Shown: positions 1 to 7,554 of the stretch, one piece after another
How positions within the stretch are numbered: the first letter of the stretch is position 1
How the letters are laid out: each line of letters opens with the position of its first letter
DNA from: Euryarchaeota archaeon UBA605
GTDB taxonomy: Archaea > Thermoplasmatota > Poseidoniia > Poseidoniales > Thalassarchaeaceae
Direction: 5' to 3'
Length of the DNA stretch: 64,000 nt
Assembly: GCA_002504905.1 (NCBI GenBank)
Contig: DATY01000006.1
Span: 1 to 64,000, forward strand
Notes under the pieces: model-generated
What the model was told of the DNA's origin: nothing
Databases searched by the model: none
Seen by the model: only the letters and a program-made list of their open reading frames with translations
Translations under genes and position numbers: made by a program

Positions 1-1497
1 TAGTATTGGGAATAAAACAATTAAGAGAATTATTATACTACTATAACCACTAACTCGATTAGCAATTTTTTCAATTCTTAGAGGATTCATATTTTTCCCA
101 AAGAATTTTATTATTGAATGAGTTGAATCTCTAGTAATCTGTCCCCCATCAAATGGAACCATTGGTATTAAGTTAGCAAATCCTAGAATGAAATTTATCC
201 ATGCAAACCAGAATAAGAAATCAAAAATAGCTAACATACCCACAGTTCCTATTGTTGATGCAATAAAACCATCTCCTGATTCGATTAGGTCTCTCTCTTC
301 TAGTGGCATAGAATGCCCCTCTAATCTAATTGGCTCACCTAGTAATTCTAATGGCTTGAATATGAAAATAATAGTTCTCAGAAGTGGATTAAAGTCTTCA
401 GTGGATGACAATTTATATCCATCAACCGCACTGGTACCAGAAGAGATTCCACTAACTCCGAGGAAAGCATTTCCTTGTTCTATACCATTCTCATTCAAGA
501 AATCGACATAATCATCCATACATTGTTCTTGATTTTTACAATCCTCCTCAAACCAAGTAGGAATTCCCTGTGAAATATAATAATCCAATTGATCAGTTAA
601 TGTTACAGTAATCTCTCTATTTTCTCTATCTCCCATATCATTTTTTCTTGATAAAATAGATAAATTCATTTCATCTCCAGCAGACTTAGAATTCATTATT
701 TCTGTGAAAGAATCATAATCTGGAACATGTACGCCATCAAGATGGGTAATTATTTCATAAGGTTCTAATCCAGCTTCTTCAGCACCACTATCGACAATGA
801 TTCCTTTCGCATGTAGGCCTGGATCAGATGCTATGAATCCTGAGGCTGTACATGATAATAGAAGAATTACGAAATATGTTGAAACAATATTTATCGATGG
901 TGCAGCGGCATAAATTCTCAATCTTTCTCTCCTAGGTGCTCTGGTCATTTCTTGAATTTCAGGTTCGAAAAATGCTCCCATCGGCAAAGGTCCTAAAAGT
1001 AATAATCCGAAACTTTTTGCTCTCATCCCATGAACTCTTGCTTGTATCGCATGTCCGTATTCGTGAATTATTACAGCCATAATTAATGCAATAACTGGCC
1101 ACCAGAATGGTACGAAACTAGTAACTCCTGGTATTAATAACAAATCTTTTGCAGGTATTGATTCTTCAGGTGGGGAAAATGCACTTGCAATAGCTGATAA
1201 AATTAGAAGAAGAATAACTCCGAACATCACAATAAAACATAACCAAATTGAAAATTCTCCAAAACCTCTCCAAAATTTTCTATATTTTGAAATCTTTTCA
1301 AGAAAAATCCTACCTTTCTTTGTTCTTATCATTAAAATAAAGCCCAAGACTCTTGTTGCATCCCAATTATCTAGAGTTCCATTATTTTCTAGAGTAATCA
1401 ATAGAGAGTACCAAACTATCATAATTATAGCGCCCCATATAGGTAGCCCTAGTAGATAGAAAAAGTAAATTGAAATCATTGGCAATAGATGATTCAT
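1..1497 (-). CDS. Site-2-type membrane zinc metalloprotease (peptidase M50), partial
   Basis: The gene starts at the ATG complementary to 1495-1497 and runs off the left window edge, so the C-terminus is missing; 499 codons are present. N-terminal hydrophobic segments lead to the zinc motif HEYGH in a membrane helix (about residue 185), followed by LLLLGPLPMGAFFEPE. A PDZ-like region with GAEEAGLEPYEIITHLDG comes next, then the second metal-binding segment NLIPMVPFDGGQ near the end of the visible part. This order (HExxH, PDZ, N-x-P-x-x-x-x-D-G) is that of S2P/RseP proteases, which cleave substrates inside the membrane. The neighbours do not reveal the substrate. It is divergent from the small gene at 1603. 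The family call is secure; the physiological role is unknown. Confidence 0.9.
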   Translation of the reverse strand, partial: MNHLLPMISIYFFYLLGLPIWGAIIMIVWYSLLITLENNGTLDNWDATRVLGFILMIRTKKGRIFLEKISKYRKFWRGFGEFSIWLCFIVMFGVILLLILSAIASAFSPPEESIPAKDLLLIPGVTSFVPFWWPVIALIMAVIIHEYGHAIQARVHGMRAKSFGLLLLGPLPMGAFFEPEIQEMTRAPRRERLRIYAAAPSINIVSTYFVILLLSCTASGFIASDPGLHAKGIIVDSGAEEAGLEPYEIITHLDGVHVPDYDSFTEIMNSKSAGDEMNLSILSRKNDMGDRENREITVTLTDQLDYYISQGIPTWFEEDCKNQEQCMDDYVDFLNENGIEQGNAFLGVSGISSGTSAVDGYKLSSTEDFNPLLRTIIFIFKPLELLGEPIRLEGHSMPLEERDLIESGDGFIASTIGTVGMLAIFDFLFWFAWINFILGFANLIPMVPFDGGQITRDSTHSIIKFFGKNMNPLRIEKIANRVSGYSSIIILLIVLFPIL

Positions 1498-1602
1498 GGC
1501 TGACCCCTCCTCATCTTGCATGATATGTCGCCAGCACTCCTATTCTTCAACTTGTGTTCTCTAATACAAAAATGACTTCAAACATAAACCTCTCGGAATG
1601 AC

Positions 1603-1791
1603 ATGGCGCAACCTGATTCAGAGGATATTAAGAGCGAAAAACGTCAACTTGATATCATTAGAAGAGAAAGAGACAGTATTCAACGTTTATTGAATCAGGC
1701 TAGATTAGCAAATTTAAATCAAGAAGTTCAAAATCTAATTCAAGAATTTGATAGACTTGATGCGGTTCTTTCAGAAGATGATTCATATTGA
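1603..1791 (+). CDS. Small charged coiled-coil protein, hypothetical
   Basis: Encodes 62 residues, MAQPDSEDIKSEKRQLDI..., almost entirely helical and charged, with heptad-like spacing of I, L and V from about residue 15 to 55 and an acidic tail. No family is recognised. It is divergent from the M50 protease with about 100 bp between starts, which could hold its promoter. Its last 52 bases overlap the 3' end of the resolvase gene on the other strand. Codon use and composition look like the neighbours. It could be a spurious ORF, but the ordered amphipathic pattern favours a real gene. Confidence 0.55.
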   Translation: MAQPDSEDIKSEKRQLDIIRRERDSIQRLLNQARLANLNQEVQNLIQEFDRLDAVLSEDDSY

Positions 1792-2381
1792 GCCATTATT
1801 GGTTCCTTTGTTTGAAAAATAGTATTTTCATGTGAATTAGATGATTGGATGAAATTAGCATTTTCTGATTTTGAAATTAAGGAAAGAAATTTGTGTAAAG
1901 GAAGTCCCTTATCCCAATCTAAGTATGGCGTACCATTCCTAGTTAATGGCAACTCAGGTACTGTTCTTGCAAGTAATCTTAGTTTTCCAGTAAGTCCCTC
2001 AATCTTTACTCGGAATATTCTCCAACTATCGCCCCTTACTCCTTTTAGCCTGTATGCATAGAATGGTTGAATACAACATCTAATTCCAATTTCTTCTAGT
2101 GCATTATACTGTAACACTGTTCTACCAGAAAGATATAATTTTCTTTTTTTAGAAGACTTGACTTCTATAGGAAAACACATATCTCCTCTTAATGCTAAAA
2201 GATCTCCAGTTCCTTCTGATCCACTTCCGGGCGCCCTTACAACAAGAAATGGACGTTGACAAATCTGCATGGCATATGCTCTTTCACTTTCACTACAAGA
2301 TCTAGTAATTGCTCGAACTCCTTTTTCTTCACCAGCTAGTACTGAGCGTAACTCTCGCTCGTATGCTCCCCCTATTCCCAT
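1740..2381 (-). CDS. hjc: Holliday junction resolvase Hjc family
   Basis: A 213-residue protein with the archaeal Hjc nuclease signature: an N-terminal YERELRSVL helix, VVRAPGSGSEGTGDLLAL carrying the catalytic Asp, and FPIEVKSSKK as the E-x-K motif. This is a PD-(D/E)xK fold that cuts four-way junctions during recombination and fork restart. Typical Hjc is about 120-140 residues. Here about 70 extra C-terminal residues end in a Ser-rich low-complexity tail that overlaps the convergent small gene, so the tail may be lineage-specific. The start chosen leaves only a short lead before YEREL, as usual in the family. Confidence 0.85.
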   Translation of the reverse strand: MGIGGAYERELRSVLAGEEKGVRAITRSCSESERAYAMQICQRPFLVVRAPGSGSEGTGDLLALRGDMCFPIEVKSSKKRKLYLSGRTVLQYNALEEIGIRCCIQPFYAYRLKGVRGDSWRIFRVKIEGLTGKLRLLARTVPELPLTRNGTPYLDWDKGLPLHKFLSLISKSENANFIQSSNSHENTIFQTKEPIMAQYESSSERTASSLSNS

Positions 2382-2476
2382 GCTACTATCGTAATCTCAA
2401 GGTTATTGAGGACATCGCATGATTAGTGCTATATTTATCAATTATTGAGGTTTTTAACCAAGTAGCAAAAATCAAA

Positions 2477-3118
2477 TTATTGAAATTTACCCTTCCTATA
2501 TTCTCTTGTTCTATCGACTCCTGGGAATTGATCTTCACTTTCACGATATACTGTTTTCATATTCTTCAGAAAACTCTGTTCATTTGTGACAATTAATACC
2601 ATATCTACGCCAGGATCTTCTCCTTCATCCATCCAAGCTAATACAATCTCCATTGTCATCCTAGCTCCTTCTCTATGTGGATAGGAGAATACATCCATGC
2701 CCAATGGTGGTAGTACTAAAGTTTCTCGAGGTTTCAGATTTGCTACTTCTGCAAATAATGAATCATATGATTTCTTTAACAATTCTCTTCGATATTGATC
2801 CTGTGTGGGTCTTCTGCAGTCTGGGCCAACAACATGTACAAGGTGTTCTGCTGGAAGATTAAACGCAGATGTGGTAACTGCCTCCCCAACTCCACAAGGT
2901 TGTGAATTGGTTTTTCGTTTTTCTTTAGCTATTTCAGTACAAGCAGCTCTTAATTCAGGACCCGCAGCCAACTGCATTACTTCATCTAAACCCTCTCTTC
3001 CTGCCAGCCTATTGTTAGCTGGTAGGACCATAATGTCTCCTTCGACTCTAGTTACATTACCAAAGCATACTCTCACCTGTCCATATTTACATTCTCGGAC
3101 TATGATGACCTCTGCCAT
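2477..3118 (-). CDS. Macrodomain (ADP-ribose-binding) protein
   Basis: 213 residues. The N-terminal part shows the macrodomain pattern: VEGDIMVLPANN near residue 26, then GVGEAVTTSAFNLPAEHLVHVVGP (residues about 76-99), where the G-x-A/S and VHxVGP motifs line the ADP-ribose pocket. Macrodomains bind or hydrolyse ADP-ribose, O-acetyl-ADP-ribose or related nucleotides. The typical N-A-A-N catalytic motif of MacroD hydrolases appears as PANN, so hydrolase activity is uncertain. It is divergent from the Lrp-type gene at 3145 with only about 26 bp between the longest starts, so promoters overlap. Family confident; substrate unknown. Confidence 0.8.
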   Translation of the reverse strand: MAEVIIVRECKYGQVRVCFGNVTRVEGDIMVLPANNRLAGREGLDEVMQLAAGPELRAACTEIAKEKRKTNSQPCGVGEAVTTSAFNLPAEHLVHVVGPDCRRPTQDQYRRELLKKSYDSLFAEVANLKPRETLVLPPLGMDVFSYPHREGARMTMEIVLAWMDEGEDPGVDMVLIVTNEQSFLKNMKTVYRESEDQFPGVDRTREYRKGKFQ

Positions 3119-3144
3119 ATTATCTCGAGACTAGGGCATCCAAT

Positions 3145-3450
3145 ATGTATGCTTCTTCTCATCATTCTGAATCTCATAGCGAACATTTGATGCGTGAAGA
3201 CGTCTCCGAGTTATACATGTCAGTAGGTTATGTACTAGTAAATGTTGAACCTGGTTCAGAAGTTAAAGTGTTTAATGCAGCCTCCTCTCTATCCTTTGTA
3301 ACAGATGCTAATCTTCTATTTGGTGATCATGATCTGATTGTTAAGTTAGAGGCGGACAATATGGGAGATATAGCCCGATTAGTAGTCGAATCAATACGTG
3401 CAATTCCTGGAGTTTTGAATACTAAAACACTTGCTTGTGCAGAAATGTGA
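3145..3450 (+). CDS. Stand-alone Lrp/AsnC-type ligand-binding (RAM) domain protein
   Basis: Up to 101 residues; the family-like part begins at MSVGYVLVNVEPGSE (ATG at 3217), with another candidate ATG at 3190 (MREDVSELY). The sequence VGYVLVNVEPG...V...DANLLFGDHDLIVKLEADNMGDIARLVVESIRAIPGVLNTKTL follows the AsnC_trans_reg fold that senses amino acids in Lrp regulators. The DNA-binding helix-turn-helix is absent, as in archaeal stand-alone RAM proteins that modulate full-length regulators or enzymes. The His/Ser-rich first 15 residues are probably not translated. The start is uncertain; the family call is good. Confidence 0.8.
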   Translation: MYASSHHSESHSEHLMREDVSELYMSVGYVLVNVEPGSEVKVFNAASSLSFVTDANLLFGDHDLIVKLEADNMGDIARLVVESIRAIPGVLNTKTLACAEM

Positions 3451-3506
3451 ATCATTTTTTGATAGTTGGTTTTTACAGATTTACCTCAATTGTGGCGCAG
3501 TATCGC

Positions 3507-3518
3507 GTTTTTTATACA
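3507..3518 (+). promoter_or_regulatory. Candidate TATA box (box A) for the MC1 gene
   Basis: GTTTTTTATAC-like run about 50 bp before the MC1 ATG, preceded by GCG. If it is used, transcription would begin near 3535-3545, leaving a short leader that carries a strong ribosome site. Assigned by eye only. Confidence 0.4.
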
Positions 3519-3550
3519 ATACCTTCATATCCTATTTTGACAGGCGAAGA

Positions 3551-3558
3551 GGTGGAGG
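3551..3558 (+). promoter_or_regulatory. Ribosome binding site deciding the MC1 start
   Basis: GGTGGAGG lies 8 nt before the ATG at 3567. It supports starting MC1 there rather than at the upstream in-frame ATG at 3435, which overlaps the previous gene and would add 44 residues foreign to the family. Confidence 0.7.
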
Positions 3559-3566
3559 ATTGCTTT

Positions 3567-3830
3567 ATGTCAGACAAAAAATACTTCGTATTGATGGAGA
3601 ATGGAAAGGATACTACTCAAGTATTCGTAAGCAAGCAGCCACGTGGAGCAGCTCTGAAAGCAGCCACACGTGGCCATACCGATATCCAACTGCGTGAACG
3701 TGGAACAAACCGTGTTCATAATTTTGAAGGTTGGACTGAGGTTGTTGCAAAGCCAGCTAATGGACCAGCTTGGCTACCAGACAAAATCAAGAAGGCCAAT
3801 GTAAAGAAAAATGGAATTACTCGATTGTGA
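3567..3830 (+). CDS. Archaeal chromosomal protein MC1
   Basis: An 87-residue basic protein matching MC1 along its whole length. Signatures are KYFVLMENGKDTTQVFVSKQPRGAALKAATRG, LRERGTNRVHNFEGW, and PAWLPDKIKKANVKKNGI. MC1 is a monomeric, non-histone architectural protein known from haloarchaea and Methanosarcinales; it sharply bends DNA and protects it. Its length equals that of family members when the ATG at 3567 is used. The strong Shine-Dalgarno and strong terminator suggest high expression, as expected for a nucleoid protein. It is convergent with sdhB. Confidence 0.93.
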   Translation: MSDKKYFVLMENGKDTTQVFVSKQPRGAALKAATRGHTDIQLRERGTNRVHNFEGWTEVVAKPANGPAWLPDKIKKANVKKNGITRL

Positions 3831-3838
3831 GTAATCTA

Positions 3839-3888
3839 TTTTTTTCGGAATTACAAAACCCCTCTTCGGGGCTACTCGAAGAGGGTTA
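3839..3888. terminator. Bidirectional terminator between MC1 and sdhB
   Basis: A T-tract at 3839-3845 directly follows the MC1 stop. It is followed by an inverted repeat: arm 3857-3868 pairs with 3877-3887 (11 bp with one bulge, 8-nt loop). A competing CCCC/GGGG hairpin sits inside the left arm. The symmetric stem lies exactly between two convergent stop codons and could serve both transcripts. Confidence 0.65.
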
Positions 3889-3890
3889 AA

Positions 3891-4652
3891 TCATCTTAAT
3901 CCTAATTTTCGACCAATAATTGCTATTGGGTCATAGTATTCTGTAACTACTCTTTCTTTCAGAGGAATAATTGCATTATCTGTGATATTTATCCCTGCGG
4001 GGCATACTTCAGTACAGCATCTAGTGATATTACAATAACCTATACCAAAATCATCTTTAATCTCAGGAATTCTATTTTCAACATCTAATGGGTGCATTTC
4101 CAATCCTGCTAAACGCACAAAGAATCTTGGTCCAGCGAATTCATCGAATTTTTGATGTTCCCGAAGTACATGACAAGTATTAACACATAACATACATTCA
4201 ATACAACCTCTAAATTCTTGGATTCTATTCGCTTCATTCTGATTAAATTCCCAGTCCAACTCATCAGGTCCGTTAATAGGAACCATTTTCTTATTCATTT
4301 CATATGCCCAAGATGTGTCTGTAACTAAGTCCTTTGTCAATGGGAATGATTGCATTGGTTTGATAACCACTGGTTCTCCATCAGGAGTTTCATCCATCAC
4401 TTCTTCCATCCTTGTCATACACATTAATCGTGGTTTTCCATTTACTTCTGCGGAACATGAACCACATTTACCCGCTTTACAATTCCATCTACAAGATAGA
4501 TCTGGAGCGTGCTCAGCCTGTATTCTATGAATTACATCAAGAACTACCATTCCTTCATCCATTTCTACAGTATAATCTACCATTTCTCCAAATGGGTCTC
4601 CATCTTCATCAGGCTCTCCTCTGAAAATTTTGAATGTTACATCTTCAGCCAT
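3891..4652 (-). CDS. sdhB: Succinate dehydrogenase iron-sulfur subunit
   Basis: 253 residues. The N-terminal plant-type ferredoxin domain carries the [2Fe-2S] cysteines in CRWNCKAGKCGSC with a fourth Cys in NGKPRLMC. The C-terminal domain has CIECMLCVNTCH and CCTEVCPAGI for the [4Fe-4S] and [3Fe-4S] clusters. It relays electrons from the flavoprotein to quinone. The CRWNCKAGKCGSC stretch, as I remember it, is typical of the actinobacterial Rv0247c-type enzyme rather than the mitochondrial type. It is the last gene of sdhCAB, with its start 1 bp after the sdhA stop. Confidence 0.95.
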   Translation of the reverse strand: MAEDVTFKIFRGEPDEDGDPFGEMVDYTVEMDEGMVVLDVIHRIQAEHAPDLSCRWNCKAGKCGSCSAEVNGKPRLMCMTRMEEVMDETPDGEPVVIKPMQSFPLTKDLVTDTSWAYEMNKKMVPINGPDELDWEFNQNEANRIQEFRGCIECMLCVNTCHVLREHQKFDEFAGPRFFVRLAGLEMHPLDVENRIPEIKDDFGIGYCNITRCCTEVCPAGINITDNAIIPLKERVVTEYYDPIAIIGRKLGLR

Positions 4653-4653
4653 C

Positions 4654-6483
4654 TCACTCTTCCTCCTCGTGTAAATCCTCAGTATCTAGCAATTTCTTAA
4701 GTTCATCATCAATTGGAGGGTATTTTCGATACTCAATTGTCATTACATCTTTTTTTGTAATAACGCTGTTAACTTTACCCCAGTATTTGTAATCCGGCGT
4801 TGGAAAATCATCTCTGGTATGACCTCCTCTAGATTCTTCTCTGTGGAGAGCCGCCAGAGTACACATTCTACTTACATCAATCATAGCATCAATTTCTAGT
4901 GCTTGATGCCAACCTGGATTGTAAATCCGACTATTGCCAGTAGATGTTTTACTAGCACGCTTTTCTAAATCATTTAGGTCTTCTAATGCCTCTTTTAACA
5001 ATTTTTCAGTTCTGATAATACCTACTTTATGCTGCATCATTTCTCTTAAATCTTCTACAACTTTTGCGGGATTCTCTCCATCAACTCTATTTAATGGAGC
5101 CAGGGTTTCTTCAATTGCATCCATAATCTCATTTGAGTCAATAGGTAAGAACTCTTCAATGTCTTTAGCGATTAATGCAGCATTCTCGCCCGCAATTTTA
5201 CCAAATACAATTAGATCTGAGAGTGAATTTCCTCCAAGTCTATTGGCACCGTGTAGCCCTGTGGCGGCTTCTCCAGCAGCGAACATTCTAGGAACCGTAG
5301 TTTCCTGTGTTTCTGGATGTACCTTTATTCCTCCCATTACATAATGCGCAGTGGGTCCGACTTCCATTTTTTCAGTGGTGATATCAACTGCGGCTAATTC
5401 CTTGAATTGATGATACATCCCAGGTAGTTTCTTTCTTACTTGGTCAGGTTCTCTCCAAGAAATATCCAGATATGCGCCGCCATGAGCGCTAGCTCTACCA
5501 GCATCTCTTTCAGAATTAATAGCTTTAGCAACAACATCTCTCGTCAATAATTCCGGAGGTCTCCTAACAGTAGCTAATTTTCCTTCTACAATCTCAGACA
5601 CCCATTCTAAAGCCTCTTCTTCAGTATCTGCAAATTCATCCTTATACATTTCTGGAACATAGTCAAACATGAATCTCTTCCCTTCTGAGTTGGTTAGCAT
5701 TCCTCCTTCTCCTCGAACACCTTCTGTAACTAAAATTCCTTTCACAGATGGGGGCCAAATCATTCCAGTAGGGTGGAACTGTATAAATTCCATATCTCCT
5801 ATTTCTGCACCAGCCCAATATGCTAATGCATATCCTTCTCCAGTATACTCCCAAGAACCTGAACAAACAGCCCAACATCTAGTAGCACCGCCTGTAGCCA
5901 TTACGATGGTCTTTGCTTTGAAAACATGTAATGATCCATCGTTCCTATCATAGGCAAAACACCCAGAGATTTTACCATCTGTTTTGAACAGTCTACGTAC
6001 GGTGAATTCCATAAATATCTCCATTCCCATGTGAACTCCTTTTTCTTGTAGAGTTCTAATCAATTCCAAACCTGTTGCATCTCCAATATGTGCTAGTCTA
6101 GGATATGTATGTCCACCAAAGTTTCGTTGATTAGTCAATCCTTTAGGAGTCCTATCAAATACTGCTCCCCAGGTTTCTAACTCTCTAATTCTGTCAGGTG
6201 CTTGTTGAGCATGAATTCTTGCCATTCTCCAATCATTTAGGTACTTTCCACCTTTCATAGTATCTCGAAAGTGAGTTTGCCAATTATCTCGTGGATCCTT
6301 ATTTCCTAATGCAGCTGCAGCGCCCCCTTCTGCCATTACTGTGTGAGCCTTTCCAAGCATTGATTTACAAATCATAGCCACGCTAACTCCTGTTTTACTT
6401 GCTTCTATTGCAGCCCTTAATCCAGCTCCTCCTGCCCCAATTATCACAACATCATGTTCATGAACAATGTAATTTTCACTCAT
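4654..6483 (-). CDS. sdhA: Succinate dehydrogenase flavoprotein subunit
   Basis: 609 residues. The N-terminal dinucleotide fold is VVIIGAGGAGLRAAIEAS. The FAD-attachment region is KAHTVMAEGGAAAALGN, and the substrate region is GGHTYPRLAHIGDATG. EFIQFHPTG and the C-terminal GANRLGGNSLSDLIVFG complete the family pattern. It oxidises succinate to fumarate at the cytoplasmic face of the membrane, joining the TCA cycle to the quinone pool. Length and motifs are intact. It lies between the membrane anchor (9 bp upstream) and the iron-sulfur subunit (1 bp downstream), so the three are co-transcribed. Confidence 0.96.
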   Translation of the reverse strand: MSENYIVHEHDVVIIGAGGAGLRAAIEASKTGVSVAMICKSMLGKAHTVMAEGGAAAALGNKDPRDNWQTHFRDTMKGGKYLNDWRMARIHAQQAPDRIRELETWGAVFDRTPKGLTNQRNFGGHTYPRLAHIGDATGLELIRTLQEKGVHMGMEIFMEFTVRRLFKTDGKISGCFAYDRNDGSLHVFKAKTIVMATGGATRCWAVCSGSWEYTGEGYALAYWAGAEIGDMEFIQFHPTGMIWPPSVKGILVTEGVRGEGGMLTNSEGKRFMFDYVPEMYKDEFADTEEEALEWVSEIVEGKLATVRRPPELLTRDVVAKAINSERDAGRASAHGGAYLDISWREPDQVRKKLPGMYHQFKELAAVDITTEKMEVGPTAHYVMGGIKVHPETQETTVPRMFAAGEAATGLHGANRLGGNSLSDLIVFGKIAGENAALIAKDIEEFLPIDSNEIMDAIEETLAPLNRVDGENPAKVVEDLREMMQHKVGIIRTEKLLKEALEDLNDLEKRASKTSTGNSRIYNPGWHQALEIDAMIDVSRMCTLAALHREESRGGHTRDDFPTPDYKYWGKVNSVITKKDVMTIEYRKYPPIDDELKKLLDTEDLHEEEE

Positions 6484-6492
6484 AATTTCACC

Positions 6493-7365
6493 TCACATTA
6501 TTATCCAATGATAGTCATTTATCCTTCCTTCGGAAACAGCCCAAACAAACAAATCTCCAAGAAAAACCATTACTAAACTGGTCCAAAACCAGAATGCATG
6601 TTCAATATTTAAATTACTAATCTTGATGTATAATTTACCCATTAATCCAGAGATTCCCCCTCTCCATTGGTTCATTCCACCACCGAATAGGTGTCTGAAT
6701 GCATGACAAGATGCAACATACATGAAAAGAAGAAATGACTCAGTTGCTAAAACTAAAGTCCCAATCGAAACTCCGAAATCTGTTCCGTTATCTCCATCAA
6801 ACCACATTGTATGGTAGACATCGTAAACTTTCATAGAAAGAATAATTATTGCTAAATATAACATATATCTATGAATATTGTTTAAGATGAATAATCCAGT
6901 CTCACCTTTGTATCCAATTCTGTAATTCACTTCAGGTTTTGCAACCACACATGCGGTGGGGTTTTGGAAAAACACTCTATGGTAGACTTTTCGCATGTAG
7001 TAACAAGTTCCTCTAAACCCAAATGGTATCCATAAAACCAGTAAAGCAGAATTCATCCAATTTGGTGTTTGTAAATCAAATAAATGTATTATGTCGGGTG
7101 AAAAAATTGGTGAAGTCACTCTGTGATCATCATAGTGAATTGCACCATCCCAAATTAAAACTCTTAATGCTGTGTAAACGAGAGCTAGAGTTAAACCAAA
7201 ACCCATCCAAAAAGGTTTAGTCCACCACTTATCAATTCTATCTGTTTTCCCAAACCCTTTTTTCAGGGGTAGTTTAATCGAATCGGACAAAGAACTCACC
7301 AACTGGTACAAGACCAGTAATACTTGCGACTCAAGTAATGGCAATAAGTGATTGCTTTTCTCCAT
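6493..7365 (-). CDS. sdhC: Succinate dehydrogenase membrane anchor (single five-helix subunit)
   Basis: 290 residues with five clear membrane segments, at about residues 50-70, 103-120, 155-180, 197-225 and 255-280. Histidines in or near helices (NNIHRYMLYL, YDVYHTMW, SCHAFRHL) are plausible haem ligands. One polypeptide with five helices, instead of separate SdhC and SdhD, matches the di-haem anchors of epsilonproteobacterial fumarate reductase and the actinobacterial Rv0249c-type enzyme. First gene of the operon; no second anchor gene is present. Role assigned mainly by position and topology. Confidence 0.85.
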   Translation of the reverse strand: MEKSNHLLPLLESQVLLVLYQLVSSLSDSIKLPLKKGFGKTDRIDKWWTKPFWMGFGLTLALVYTALRVLIWDGAIHYDDHRVTSPIFSPDIIHLFDLQTPNWMNSALLVLWIPFGFRGTCYYMRKVYHRVFFQNPTACVVAKPEVNYRIGYKGETGLFILNNIHRYMLYLAIIILSMKVYDVYHTMWFDGDNGTDFGVSIGTLVLATESFLLFMYVASCHAFRHLFGGGMNQWRGGISGLMGKLYIKISNLNIEHAFWFWTSLVMVFLGDLFVWAVSEGRINDYHWIIM

Positions 7366-7429
7366 TACTTAATCATTCATCCCAAACGGAATATTAATTC
7401 ACAGTTAGTCTCTCCGATGTTTGAGAAAA

Positions 7430-7543
7430 ATGGATAACTTCAGTGATATCACCTCATCAATTTGTGTTAATTGTGGCTATATGCCAGGGGCTTGGCTCCC
7501 CTCAATCCGTTGCCCTGAATGTGGAGAAATAATGTTCCCTTGA
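7430..7543 (+). CDS. 37-residue zinc-ribbon microprotein
   Basis: A short ORF (ATG 7430, TGA 7541-7543) in the gap between the divergent sdhC promoter side and the aldehyde dehydrogenase stop. The product begins MDNFSDITSSICVNCGYMPG and ends with SIRCPECGEIMFP. Two CxxC pairs (CVNC and CPEC), 14 residues apart, make a minimal zinc ribbon of the rubredoxin-like type seen in many archaeal small proteins. The conserved knuckle pattern CxxCG...CPxCG is unlikely by chance in an AT-rich gap. Function unknown; it may bind nucleic acid or a partner protein. Confidence 0.7.
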   Translation: MDNFSDITSSICVNCGYMPGAWLPSIRCPECGEIMFP

Positions 7544-7554
7544 AATGATGTAAT

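Noticed and set aside
188..511. Rightward ORF of 107 residues
   Set aside because: Antisense to the partial M50 protease, whose motifs (HEYGH, PFDGG) are clear on the other strand.
3435..3566. 44-residue N-terminal extension of MC1
   Set aside because: It overlaps the previous gene, is unlike MC1, and a strong ribosome site precedes the internal ATG at 3567.
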